From Sambucus nigra (Eukaryota > Streptophyta > Magnoliopsida > Dipsacales > Adoxaceae), in NCBI GenBank assembly GCA_949130495.1, contig OX422210.1, forward strand, positions 638,748,585 through 638,812,584: a stretch of 64,000 bases of DNA, in the 5' to 3' direction. The notes below the pieces were generated by a model. It searched no databases. It was given only the letters and a program-made list of their open reading frames with translations, and was not told the origin of the DNA. The position numbers and the translations under genes are program-made. Below, in pieces: positions 1 through 10,740 of this stretch (positions within the stretch are counted from its first letter, which is position 1; each line of letters begins with the position of its first letter).

Positions 1-917
1 TAGATAAGTAATGAATAAATGCTTCAACTTTATTATAAGTGTTCGGGAACTTTATAACGGTAATGAGTCATTTTAAATAACGTAAGAAGTCCTGAAGAGA
101 ATGATTTCCTAAAGTAAATATCATAAGCTCGCTTTCCACATGATAAAACCTTATGGAGAATAAGATAGGGAAATTGATGAGATTTATTAGTATGGTAGGT
201 GTGCATACTAGATGAGAGGTGAGAATTCTCAAGAGAGTGCCGCATACTAACATGGTTGTTGCATTAGCAGGTAAGCATTCTAAATACTTGCTAAATAAAT
301 TTTAAACTGTTTTACACTCGGGCTCTGACCCGTTTCCTGTTATCTCGTTTCTCTTGTATATATATATGTATATATTTCAGGTGCCCATCCATAGGGACCT
401 CTTGCGTAGATTCTTTGAACCGTACGCGCTGCAGCTTTTGTGGGAGTTGCGGGACATTGCTTAGATGACCTCTATGTTGAATCTACTCTCATTCTAGTTC
501 TGATTAGTTAGGGAATGTGTCCACCGTTTCCTTATTCAGTTGGATTTGTCAGAGATTATTTTCATTTATCTTTAGCATTTTTTACTCTTTGGGATTTAAT
601 TACTGTCAGTGTAGTTTTCCTTTGTAGCTTTAAAGTTGGTATTGGATTATCTGAATGATTAAATTCATGGGTGTTTAATTCCAGTCTTAATAATTGTGTG
701 AATCTTAAACTGTTACTTATTAAAGAATTTCATAATTGGATTTAATAAAAGGAAATAATGTTCTAAATGGTTTTAACAATTAGCTTAATTATTTAGGGCG
801 TTTAAATTGGAAAATTAATTTTTGCGACAGTGATGCTAAGAATGAACCAACCGTTCACCTTGATTATAATTTAATAAATGACTGATCACCCGGTATTTAA
901 TTAGTTGGAGTGTTACA
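1..917 (+). mobile_element. Gypsy family A LTR fragment (copy A3), 3' part
   Basis: This stretch is the reverse complement, diverged but clearly alignable, of the start of the LTR at 27479-28390 (shared blocks: GTTCGGGAAC near 43, ACGGGTCAGAGCCCG-like bases near 320, CTGATCACCCGGTATTTAAT near 882). The LTR here points rightwards and ends at TGTTACA (911-917). The left end is cut by the window edge. No tRNA primer-binding site follows, so this is a solo or truncated LTR. The sequence right after it reads as a response-regulator domain, so the LTR appears to have landed inside that gene. Confidence 0.75.
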
Positions 918-918
918 G

Positions 919-1357
919 AGAGCTCTTGAAAATGAGGTACTTCTCTTCCTCGAGAAACCTTTGATTGTGGAGACCATGATGTATTTATGGCAATAAGTGA
1001 TGAGGGAGAAAAAAAAAGATACAGACTAGAAGATAGATATCCTTTTTGAGAAGACAACGAAAGATGAGAAACATAATATGGAATTAAAAAAAAAAAAATG
1101 AAGGGGACATTAGAGGTGAAACCAATTACAAAAATGAGAAAATGGGGTACCAGAAGAGAAAAATAGGGGATACAAAAGGTATTAGGAATGGTGAAGATTT
1201 TCAATTAGGGAATTATAACCATGAAGAGGTTAACAAGAAGTGTCGTATTAAATGGACTGATGAGCTACATCTCAAATTTGTAGATGTCGTTAATCAACTT
1301 GGGGAAGGAAGTACGTCTCTTAAAAATCATTTGTATTTTATTAATGGGATTGTACTA
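919..1357 (+). pseudogene. B-type response regulator-like pseudogene fragment (receiver end plus GARP DNA-binding start)
   Basis: Two pieces in different frames match the plan of plant B-type response regulators, which are cytokinin-signalling transcription factors. From 919 the frame reads RALENEVLLFLEKPL, then VETMMYLWQ, a stop, and VMREKKK. This resembles the last strand and helix of a receiver domain, with the conserved Lys-Pro. At about 1233-1308 another frame reads KKCRIKWTDELHLKFVDVVN, the first half of a GARP (Myb-like) domain. The second GARP helix is missing and a stop follows at 1358-1360. The upstream receiver, including the phospho-acceptor Asp, would lie left of the LTR at 1-917. 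The in-frame stop and the frame change between the two parts make it a pseudogene. Family assignment is by motif recognition; a related G2-like gene is the alternative for the second part. Confidence 0.6.
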
Positions 1358-1360
1358 TAA

Positions 1361-1881
1361 CCTTATATTATATAACTAAAAATATTGTTTTTAACAACAT
1401 ACGGATGTTTTAATATGATGAAAATTAGGGAAGACCGCTTCACTGTGAAGATAATCTTCAAGAAGTTGATCTACTTTTTTTTAACATTCGATAGGTGAGA
1501 TAAAAATAGCCTATATGAAAATTTTCCAAACTTGAAAATGCACTCATTATTTCACAAACTAAATTATTAGATATTTTTATGAAGAAAAAGTAGATTTAAT
1601 TTTCATACTGAGGCGACAACAAACATCCATAAAAAGATGAGTATTTTTATCATGTCATGAACCCATAGTTATATATTTTTTATATTCCTTCTATAATAGT
1701 GTTACCCAGAGGACGTACGCGATGTTATAAATATACTGGGGCTCACGATAATGCAAGTTGCATGTCATCTTCAGGTTTGATTCTAGTCCTTTAAATTCAA
1801 AATCTACTTCAAATTTTTTATGTCCACAATAAAAATTGACCTTGTTCTTGATTTCATAATTTAATACAAAAATTATCCACT
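1361..1881. other. AT-rich spacer, no gene seen
   Basis: Low-complexity AT-rich DNA between the response-regulator fragment and the 1.6 kb repeat. I found no coding frame, RNA gene or clear element ends. Confidence 0.5.
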
Positions 1882-3506
1882 TTTAAACAAAAATATATTG
1901 ATTACAATAATTATAAATGAAGAAGTTAGTTTAAAAGTGTAGTTTTATTAATATCATAATGTAGAGAGTGAAATAACAAAGAAAACACCTACAAAAGAAT
2001 TGAAGAACGAAGCACCAAAGAGGTATTTTAAATATTGCACAATGTGTAAATAAGAGGTTAATTATATTTATTGAACACGGTATCTAATGTGCCAATGGGA
2101 TGCTTCTTCGTGCCCCATGTAAGTTGCCACCCTCTATAAAATGCATTTGGTACTTGACTATATACCCTGAAATAACAACATTCAACTCAATTTGTTTTCA
2201 CCTTTAAGCTTCGTTTGTTTTTCAGGAAAGTTAAGCAGAAAAATGATTCCCGAAAAAATTAAAGTTATAGGAGGGTAGTGTAACCGGGATCTATGAAGAA
2301 CTAGATCTAGTGAGGCGTGACTTGCCTTCAACGGATATTAAAGGAGTAATTTGGTGTAAATCTCTTCTGGTATAGCATTCAACAATAATAATAACAGATT
2401 TTTAATCTCCATGAGAGAACCTTTGAAAGCTTTAGAGAAGAGGGTGCGAGAATAAGCACTCCAAAATAAGAGATAGAGAGAGAGGATAGCATGGTGTAAA
2501 AGCACCAAGTGTGTGTGTAAAAATGAATGTTATGGACTCTACCATTTATGATATAAATCTGGTGTAAATACTATGAATATGAAGCTAAAACTTAAAGCTT
2601 TAATGGCTTTCTTTCTTGAGACCAAGATCCTCCATTGATGCATGAGTATTCTTCCCTCCTTTTCACATTATGAGGGATAAGCCTTCTATATATAATAGGT
2701 GTGGGTGAATTAGGGTTTCACTAAAATGTGACATGTGTCCTCATTAAAATAATATAAATGAACTTGTCTTTATCATTTAAATAATATAATGAAACTTGTG
2801 GGACACAAAAAATGACGTAGCCAATGACAAACTATGCGCTTGACCCAAAATAGTTAATTTATAAAATGTACGCGTGGCAAGTCCCTTTTTCTATAGGACA
2901 AAAATAAGTAAATATTAAACTGTCATTTAAAAATAATATTTTCCTGGATTGCATGGAATTTATGCGGTGAAAATGATTTGTTGAGAGGTCGTGAGCCTGA
3001 TCAACTGATTGGTAATTTAATTATGACTTCTTGAGCGATATGAACCCTCTCGAGTGACTATAAATAAAATATACTTTTTGAGGGGCGTAAAGCCTCCTCA
3101 AGTGACTATTTATGAACATGACTTGTCCAGGGGCCTTGAGCCCCCTCGACTAACTATAATGTAAATGACCTCTCGAGTGACCTTAAGGTCCCACGAGGCA
3201 GTGTGACTTTCTCGAGTAGCCGCGAGTTACTCAAAACTTTTGGTGTTTTTCTCTCTTGTATTAGAATGGTTGATCATTTTCCTCACTCAACTAACCTTAC
3301 TCTCTAGCCTCCAAGTCAAAACACTCAAAGATCCCACTGGCTACTTTGGTGGGCTCCTAGGCCCCTCGAGCCTTGCTAACTCGAACCACCGACTGGACCA
3401 AAGTACCCTTCTTGGTAACCTGTAATATAAATTACCATTAGTACTAAAATAAATGCATAATTAATTTAAATTGTAATTAGTACTAACAAACTCTGGGACC
3501 CCTCTA
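1882..3506. repeat. 1.6 kb dispersed repeat, copy 1
   Basis: It aligns almost base for base with 22108-23734 in the same orientation, from TTTAAACAAAAATATATTG to GGGACCCCTCTA. Neither end has TG/CA termini, inverted repeats or an obvious target duplication, so the class is unknown. The right third (about 2985-3240) holds short imperfect repeats built on CTCGAGTGACTAT. In this copy the sequence continues past 3506 into CATTAGCCCCCTC, a phrase repeated again near 3724, so copy 1 seems joined to the following tandem-repeat region while copy 2 is cut there. Confidence 0.85.
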
Positions 3507-4027
3507 CATTAGCCCCCTCATACAGAAGTCTCTTGCTTTGTGAGAGAGTTGTGTACGCACAATTCAATCATCATGAAAGTTTTCGTACTGTTTACCCTTG
3601 TTGGGAATAACAACCTCAACATGGTTGCGCTTTCATCTTTACGCTAGGTTCCCACATGTGCCACATGTTGTTTGAGGGACAAACTCACAACTTATATTTT
3701 GTTGTTTGGGGGCCCCTCTACATTAGCCCCCTCGTGCAAAAGGGTCTTGTAGTGTCGAGAGACTTGTGCACGAAATATTAAATATTTTATCATTAGCATA
3801 ATCAAAATTATTCTATTTGTTCACTTGCACGAGGACTTCTCAACATTAGCCCCATTTGTGCAAAATACATGTGCACAAATCAATTTAAAATTTAGTTGGT
3901 AACAGTCTTTCTAGGGGTTAGAACTACCCTTTTTGTTTATAACATTAATTCCGCCCCTTTTTTTTTTGCTTGTCCCATATATTATGGATCTATCTGCTCG
4001 CAAAACTTTGTACAGAAACATTGTGCG
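3507..4027. repeat. Degenerate tandem region with CTCTACATTAGCCCC phrases
   Basis: The phrase CCCCTCTACATTAGCCCCCT occurs at about 3499 and 3713, with a weaker relative (CTTCTCAACATTAGCCCC) at about 3837, each followed by a segment containing GTGCAAAA or a similar string. This looks like an old tandem array with units of roughly 120-210 bp. No coding frame is credible. Confidence 0.5.
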
Positions 4028-4028
4028 A

Positions 4029-4109
<81 letters not shown>

Positions 4110-4486
4110 GGTCCCCGAGTTTAAGAACCCTGAATGAGGTCCATTTTTCTAAAATAGTAAAAAAACTTGGAGCTAATTTTTTTCTATGGTTTTTAAACAT
4201 TTCAGTAGAATCATAAAAAAATAATCAACTCAAAATAATTTGTTTTACTATTTTAAAATAATCGGTCAAACTTTGTCAGTTTTTAACAGCTTAAAAATAA
4301 CTTAAAAACTGACATAATTTGATCATTTTTTGTAAAATAGCAAAAAATTTCATTTTGAGTTGATTATTTTTTTATGTTCCTATTGAAATGTTTAAAAACC
4401 ATAAAAAAATTAGCTCAAAAATATTTTTTTTACTATTTTTAAAAAATGGACCTCATTCAATGTCCTCAAACTGGGCCCTCACTTGA

Positions 4487-4552
<66 letters not shown>
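4028..4552. mobile_element. Foldback (long inverted repeat) MITE-like element with microsatellite ends
   Basis: The two halves are reverse complements around a centre near 4300. The left arm runs (TA)n, (GA)n, then TGAGGTCC and AATGAGGTCCATTTTT. The right arm runs AAAAAATGGACCTCATT, then a (TC)n tract and (AT)n. Inner arms such as TTTTTAAACATTTC and GAAATGTTTAAAAACC also pair. No coding capacity. The arms are nearly as long as half the element, which is typical of foldback or MULE-type MITEs. A target duplication cannot be set because the ends are simple TA repeats. Confidence 0.75.
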
Positions 4553-4555
<3 letters not shown>

Positions 4556-5426
4556 CTTTTCCCTTAGACTAGGAGACTATCTAAGCTCCAAACTTTTGTA
4601 TGTAAAATCTTTGCGAGTAAATATTATACTATTGACTATCCCATATACTATGGGACTATCTGCTCACAAAATATTTTGCGATTGGTTGTTGATGCACTCT
4701 TATTGCTTTTCCCTTTTACTATGGGATTTAGATGCACTTTTGTTGCTTTTCCCTTATACTTTTTGCTTTGTTAATTACATATGTTGCAAGTGAGTACGAA
4801 TAATATATACTTTCCCTTGTACTGTGGGAACAAGTTGCTATGCTCGTTATGTTTCATTTTTTAGCAAAAAGATTATAACTGTGCAAGTATGTCCCCTCTA
4901 AATATTGTGAGCAGAAATCAACTTATTGGAAATTTTAAAATTGCCTTGCACGCTGTATTTTGATATTTAGACATTGACCTGAAAGAATGTCCCCTTAAAA
5001 TTTAATGAACAAACCAAGTAAATTTTCTAAGGCTTATGTCTTGGGTACTCAAATATATATGGTGTCTCAAATACAATATTAACTGAAAGCCTAGATTATG
5101 TTTTGAATTTTAATACTTCCTTGCATTACTCAACCTTTTTATTGGGTCGAAGTTAATGCTAAAGTTTATATCCTCGGTACTCACGCTCTTATGGAGTCCT
5201 GGGTACATCACATACTAGCACTCGTACTTTGTGTTTTAAATTTGGTCGCATTTCTCAACCTGTTTCCTTGATTTTATATTGAAGAGAATGCTAAAACTTT
5301 TATCGGGGGTACTCGCATGTCTTTGGAGTCCCCAGTATAATATTTACGAGCACTTATACTGCGTGTCGCACACATAGTTTGTAATTTTTTATTTATGTGA
5401 TCAACTGGTTTATTTGTTTTCACTTT
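4553..5426. repeat. Diverged upstream tandem repeats
   Basis: Two old repeat series are visible. The first (about 4553-4900, also 3975-4027) repeats CCCTTATACTATGGGA-like and ATCTGCTCGCAAAA-like strings. The second (about 5040-5400) repeats GGTACTC, TTGGAGTCC and CTCAACCTGTTTC-like strings with a period of roughly 130 bp and ends in GAA(G)TTAATGCTAAA-like starts. The second looks like an older, longer version of the 111-bp unit that follows. Confidence 0.5.
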
Positions 5427-7010
5427 ACCAATATATTGAATTCGAGTGCTCCAACTCGCGTAGAGCCTCGAGCACTAGATTGTTATATATTTCTGTTCTT
5501 TTTCTTATACTGTGTAAATACTTGCTCAGCTTCTCAACCTATTTCTTTATTTTCAGGTGAGCCCAGCGAGTGCTCCTACACCTGTGGAGCCTAAATTTTC
5601 GTACCTTTTTATATGTTAATATTTATACTTGTGACTTGGTCGTCTGCATAACCTATTTCTTTGTTTTCAGGTTAATATTACCAGTGCTCGGGTGCCCTCA
5701 AAATCTTAGGTAGACTATCGTATCTTTTTATTCATTCTTGGCGTTTGCTCATCTACTTAACGCATTTCTTTTTTTCAGGTTAAGGTTAAGAGCGAGTCGG
5801 TGCCCTTGGACTCTTAGGTACTAAGCTATCATACCTTTTTATTCATTTTTGGCATTTGCTCATATACTTAACCTGTTTCTTTGTTTTCAGGTTAATACTG
5901 TGAGCGTTCCTATGTCCGTAGAGCCTGGGGTACTAAAATGTCAAACCTTTTATTTTTACGTGGCACTTGCTTGTTTTCACAACCTAATTCTTTATTTTCA
6001 GGTTAATACTATGAACGCTCCTATGACCTTGGAGCCTGAGGTACTAAACTGTCGTACCTTTTATTTATACTTGGCACTCGCTTGTTTGTATAACCTATGT
6101 CTTCGTTTGTAGGTTAATACTATGAGCGCTTCGGTGCTCTTGGAGCCTGACGTACTAAACTGTCATACCTTTTATTTAACTTGGCCCTTTGCTCGTTTGC
6201 GCAACCTGATTCTTTATTTTCAGGTTAATACTATGAGAGCTCATATGCCCTTTGAGCCTGAGGTACTAGACTGTCGTACCTTTTATTTATACTTGGCCCT
6301 TACTCGTTTACTTAACCCGTTTCTTTATTTTCAAGTTTATACTATGAGCACTCCAATGCTCTTGGAGCCTTAGGTACTAAACTATCATACCTTTTTAGTT
6401 ATTCTTAGCATTTGCACGTCTACTTAACCTGTTTCTTTGTTTTCAGGTTAATATTGTGAGCGCTCCGATGCCCTTAGAGCCTTAGGTACTAAATTGTCGT
6501 ACCTTTTATTTATTCTTGGCATTTGCTCGTCTACTTAACCCGTTTCTTTGTTTTCAGGTTAATATTATGAGCGCTCCTTATGCCCTTGGAGTCTTAGGTA
6601 CTAAACTGTCATACCTTTTATTTATTCTTGGCATTTGCTCGTCTACTTAACTTGTTTCTTTATTTTCAGGTTAATATTATGAGCACTCTTATTCCCTTGG
6701 AGCCTTAGGTACTAAACTTTCGTACCTTTTCTTTATTCTTAGCATTTGCTCGTCTACTTAACCTGTTTCTTTATTTTCAGGTTAATACTATGAGCGATCT
6801 TATGCCCTTGGAGACTTAGGTACTAAACTTTCGTACCTTCTATTTATTCTTGGTATTTGCTCGTCTACTTAACCTGTTTCTTTATTTTCAGGTTAATACT
6901 ATAAGCGCTCTTATGCCCTTGGAGCCTAAGGTACTAAATTGTCGTACCTTTTTATTTATTCTTTTATTAATACTTTTTGTGTTCTCACACCTACTGCCTT
7001 ATTTCATTAG
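5427..7010 (+). repeat. Tandem array of 111-bp units, each resembling a 39-nt mini-exon plus 72-nt mini-intron
   Basis: Thirteen clear units (exon-like starts 5557, 5671, 5779, 5891, 6002, 6113, 6224, 6335, 6447, 6558, 6670, 6781, 6892) follow a degenerate one near 5427. Spacing is 108-114 bp, mostly 111-112. Each unit has a T-rich tract ending in TTTTCAG, then a 39-nt block starting GTTAATACTATG and ending in GAG or TAG, then GTACTAA. TTAAC, a good plant branch-point match, lies about 22-25 bases before the AG. Read in phase 0 the block encodes a 13-residue repeat close to VNTMSAPMPLEPE. Seven blocks end in an in-frame TAG, one (6558) is 40 nt, one acceptor is CAA (before 6335), and the first block lacks a GT donor. 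A last acceptor, TTTCATTAG, ends at 7010. Whether it is spliced or translated is unknown; the periodicity is certain. Confidence 0.8.
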
Positions 7011-8717
7011 GTGAAGAATTAAAAAATAAAAGCACACTAGGAAGCACCATGACCCATATAAAATAACTTAACATTTCATAAGCATTAAACTTTGCTGAGA
7101 AAGTACAGTTGATACCTGATACTTTTTGTTGCTAGATTTTATCTTTCAATCTAAGTAAGAATGCTCATGAAACATGTTGGAGTTGAGCATACTTCAATAA
7201 ATTCAATCTGAAATTTGAACTTTTAATCAAAGACTCATATTTTTGCTTGCTAGCCCCGCTGCTCAAATCCAAGCATATGAGAGAATAAAGTTTCTATTAA
7301 AGCAACCATAATATTTTAGCTGCACAGCATAACTTTTTGAAATGTGTATCAATAGAGTTAACATTTTCAAACAATTAATATGACTAAAAAAATATAATGC
7401 CCGTGGTATACTAATGAATATCTTTCGAAGTCATTTATATTACAAATGGACAAATCATGCGTGAGTGAAGGATTAAGAAATATTCTCCCTCCTCATATAA
7501 TGAATTAGTCTAATTTAAAATATATACGTTAAATGAAATGTGAAGTTAATTACACAAACTATTCTGAGTAAACAAATCTGAGGACTTTAAGATTATCGAT
7601 TGATTTACCTGGGTATTACCGAAAGAACTTTGTTAAAACACGCAAACATGCGAGTTATAAATTCGGGCAACAATTTTTCTTGTGAACTTTTACGCGCGCA
7701 AAGGTTATACATTCAAGTAACCATATTCTTGTGAACATAAACATACAAACTTGGGCTATAGATTCAAGCAACCCAGTGTCACATAAATGCTCGGGTTATA
7801 AATTCTAGCAACCCTTTCTTTTCTATAAATAATTTATTTGCTATAGCTTATGCATATTGAAGCAATTATAGTCGAACTCTGTAATATTTCACCATAATGA
7901 TCAAGCATGAAATATATGAAGGTCGGATATATTTAAGTCGGATATCTTTAAGTCGTGTAATGACTTATCTAGGTACTCATTTGTATTGCCATTATTTTTC
8001 TCGAGATATAGTACGTTCGAGTTACTAGTTGAGCAATCAATACTATTACTGTGCTTAGGGTACTTTCTTTTATAAAAGAATGCTCAATGCTCTTTGAAAA
8101 AGTCTAGATTGAATAAAGTTATGAGTATACATTTGCACAAAATTTATTTTATACCGTATATTTAAATGAAATCAAATTATGGTGTGTGAAGTTAATCACA
8201 TAAAATGAACGACTTGAAAAATTCTCAAAACTATTAACTCTGCAAATACTATTGAGAAGACAATTTATACTTTTATGTCGATTAATCTCTTTTTTTTTAA
8301 TTTTAAACAATATGGGTTGTCTTAAAATAAAAGATTTTTTTTTTACAAATGTAAGTATACTGTTATATGTGTAAGGAACTTACAAGGATAATATTATTTT
8401 AATTTATCGGGGTAAACAATATCGAATAATTACTCAAATGACTTGTATCCAATATAGACAAATTCTTTTACTTAATAATACTTTTTTTCACTTTTCTAAC
8501 GAATACTTTTTTTGTATTGCTCGAATGAATGTAAAAGATGGGTGATACTCAAATAAATAAGTCACTTTAAGAAATATTAGTGGACTAGGTAAACACTTAA
8601 GTTAGTAGTCCATGTGCGTGGTTAAGAAATAGATATCTCATACTTGTATCATTCTCAACGTTTTCTTTTCCCTCCTCTTTCATATCAGATATGAGAGAAG
8701 ATTTCTCAAAATCTTTT
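7011..8717. other. AT-rich region without a recognisable gene; small tandem repeat at 7636-7830
   Basis: No convincing coding frame, RNA gene or element end. At 7636-7830 four diverged units of about 50-60 bp share the pattern GGTTATA.ATTC.AG.AACC, with TTCTTGTGAAC strings between some of them. The right end borders the hAT element and supplies its target site. Confidence 0.5.
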
Positions 8718-8725
8718 ATTGTGAG
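8718..8725. repeat. hAT target site duplication, left copy
   Basis: ATTGTGAG directly precedes the element end and is repeated exactly at 13688-13695. An 8-bp duplication is the hallmark of hAT insertion. Confidence 0.95.
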
Positions 8726-8744
8726 TAGGGGTGTGCACGAACCC

Positions 8745-8911
8745 GAATAGACCGAATGGACTGAAAAAATCGAACCGAACCGAACATACTTTTGCGGGTT
8801 ATTTTTAATTCGTTTTAATTCGGTCCAAAAATATACAGGACCGCATAATTCGGGTCGATTTCGGTCCTGGATTATAAAAAATGGTTTTGGATCGGACTGG
8901 ACCGGACCGCT
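8745..8911. promoter_or_regulatory. hAT left subterminal repeat cluster
   Basis: Many copies of ACCGAA/TTCGGT and GGACCG/CGGTCC lie in the first 190 bases inside the left end. By analogy with other hAT elements these are probable transposase-binding sites. Confidence 0.65.
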
Positions 8912-8914
8912 TTC

Positions 8915-8916
<2 letters not shown>

Positions 8917-8967
<51 letters not shown>

Positions 8968-9001
8968 ATATATATATATATGTATGTATATATATATATG
9001 T
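8917..9001. repeat. (TA)n and TATG microsatellite
   Basis: About 85 bases of alternating TA interrupted by TATGTATG, inside the left part of the hAT element. Confidence 0.9.
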
Positions 9002-9290
9002 ATATTTTTTTTTAAATTACCACACACGCACGCACCACTTCACTCACACACGCACACTGCTAACACTAATCTATCTACACACGCACACTGCACACTGCTA
9101 AAAATATCTACACACGCACACTGTTATAGTTATTAACATTGCATACTTCTCTCTCTCTCTCTCATATCTAAGAAAAAAAACCTAACCTAAGCGGCGGCAA
9201 CCCAAACCCAAAACCTCATCCCGTCCCGTCCCGTCCCGTCTCGCCTACGCCCACCACAGCCACCGCCGCAGCCAGCCTATCTGGTATTTC

Positions 9291-9702
9291 TAGATCTAAA
9301 TGTTTGTTAACCTCTAGATCCAATTGTTTGTTAACCTCTAGATCTAAATGTTTTTTCTAGATCTAAATGTTTGAACGAGTATATATTTTTAGCTGTCAAA
9401 ACATCCAACCAGATATATTACGTCACCAAATGAGTTGCATAAAGGTATAAACCTTAAGAGTGTACTTGTGTTTTAAATTAGAATTAGAGCAAAATTTGTT
9501 CAAAGTTATCCTGATTTAATCCATGAAATTGAAGCTTCGGAACACACCTTAGGGTCATTCTGTTACTACCCTCATATTTTTCACCCCTCTTTATACAATA
9601 TAAAATTCTAGATCCAAATGTTTGTTAACCTCTAGATCTAAATATTTTTTCTAGATCTAAATGTTTGAACGAGTATATATTTTTAGCTGTCAAAACATCC
9701 AC
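9291..9702. repeat. Internal direct duplication in the hAT 5' region
   Basis: About 100-120 bases at 9291-9410 are repeated at 9605-9702. Both carry TCTAGATCTAAATGTTTG, GAACGAGTATATATTTTTAG and CTGTCAAAACATCCA in the same order. It lies before the transposase start, so it is probably leader or intron sequence. Confidence 0.75.
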
Positions 9703-10055
9703 CATGTCCATGAGACTGGTTGGCTCTATAACAGTCCACCATGTCCGTTTCTATACATATGATACTAATGCGTTCTTTATAATCAATATAGTTAAACCTT
9801 TTTATATATACTTTTTTATACTGCACATAGTAGATAATGGACCTCAACAAATTCTCAGATAGAAATTATATCACGTCCTCAATTCCACACTTTTAACATT
9901 TGGCTATTAATTTTGAAGTTTTTAAAAAGTCAAATGGTAGATAAAAAATATAATAAACTGTAATAAAATATTATAATAAACTGTGTAATTAAATACAAAA
10001 ATGCACAAATATTTGTGCTTAGTGAGAGTTAAAAAATGCTTACAAGTTTTCAAGG

Positions 10056-10449
10056 TTCTAAAAAACGCGGGGCATGATTGAGGCGTGGAGGCCAAGCCTT
10101 AAGCCTTAGAAGCCTAGGCGGGCCTAGGCGTGAAAAAACGTGAAAAGGCGTTTAAGCTTTCTTAATATATTTTAATATTTTTTAACCATAACAAGGCTAT
10201 TAAAATATAAAAATTGCACATATCATAAAAATATGTCTGAATATATGCAAATTAAAATACTATTTGATTATTTTGGATGAGATAATGGTCCGGTTTGTAA
10301 ACAAATTCTTTAAAAGTCGACATCGTTTCTCTAAAACGTTATTGTTTTTAGAAAAAAGTGCGCCTTAAGGGTTTTACCAAGAATAAGGCGTGAAAAGCGT
10401 AAGGCGAGGCGTTTCTCCCAAGCCTTAAGCCTAGGCGGGTTTTTTAGAA
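10056..10449. mobile_element. Nested MITE with 11-bp inverted ends
   Basis: TTCTAAAAAAC at 10056-10066 is matched by its exact complement at 10439-10449. Inside, arms rich in CCTAGGCG, AAGCCTTAAG and GGCGTGAAAA are inverted between the two halves. No coding capacity. The flanks do not give a clear 8-bp duplication, so the superfamily is left open, though the GGCGTGAAAA/CCTAGGCG composition is common among hAT-type plant MITEs. Confidence 0.65.
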
Positions 10450-10740
10450 TAGTGCAAGTTTTTTATTGATATACTCTGCCCCCTTAAAATATAAATTAAA
10501 TTTTGAATCTAACCATGTTGTCTAAATTATTTGCTAATTTGCAATTTTAATCTAACAAGTTTTTTATTGATATACTCTTTCCCCTTTAATACATTACTAA
10601 TTTGCAATTTGACTTTAATACAACTTAATCACTTTATTAAACGTTGACTACATTTTTCGTCACTAAATTATTTACTTAAGTAGTAATTATTTGTTTGTTT
10701 TGATTGTAGGTTGAATTTCGATCTCACATATATTTTTTTT

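Noticed and set aside
3896..4793. Frames with YIYIYI and RERERE or SLSLSL runs
   Set aside because: Microsatellite ends of the foldback element read as protein.
5849..6373. The two open frames across the 111-bp array as ordinary genes
   Set aside because: They arise because 111 is divisible by three and the spacer has few stops in some units. Reading through the T-rich spacer gives no sensible protein, so the mini-exon reading is preferred as the hypothesis.
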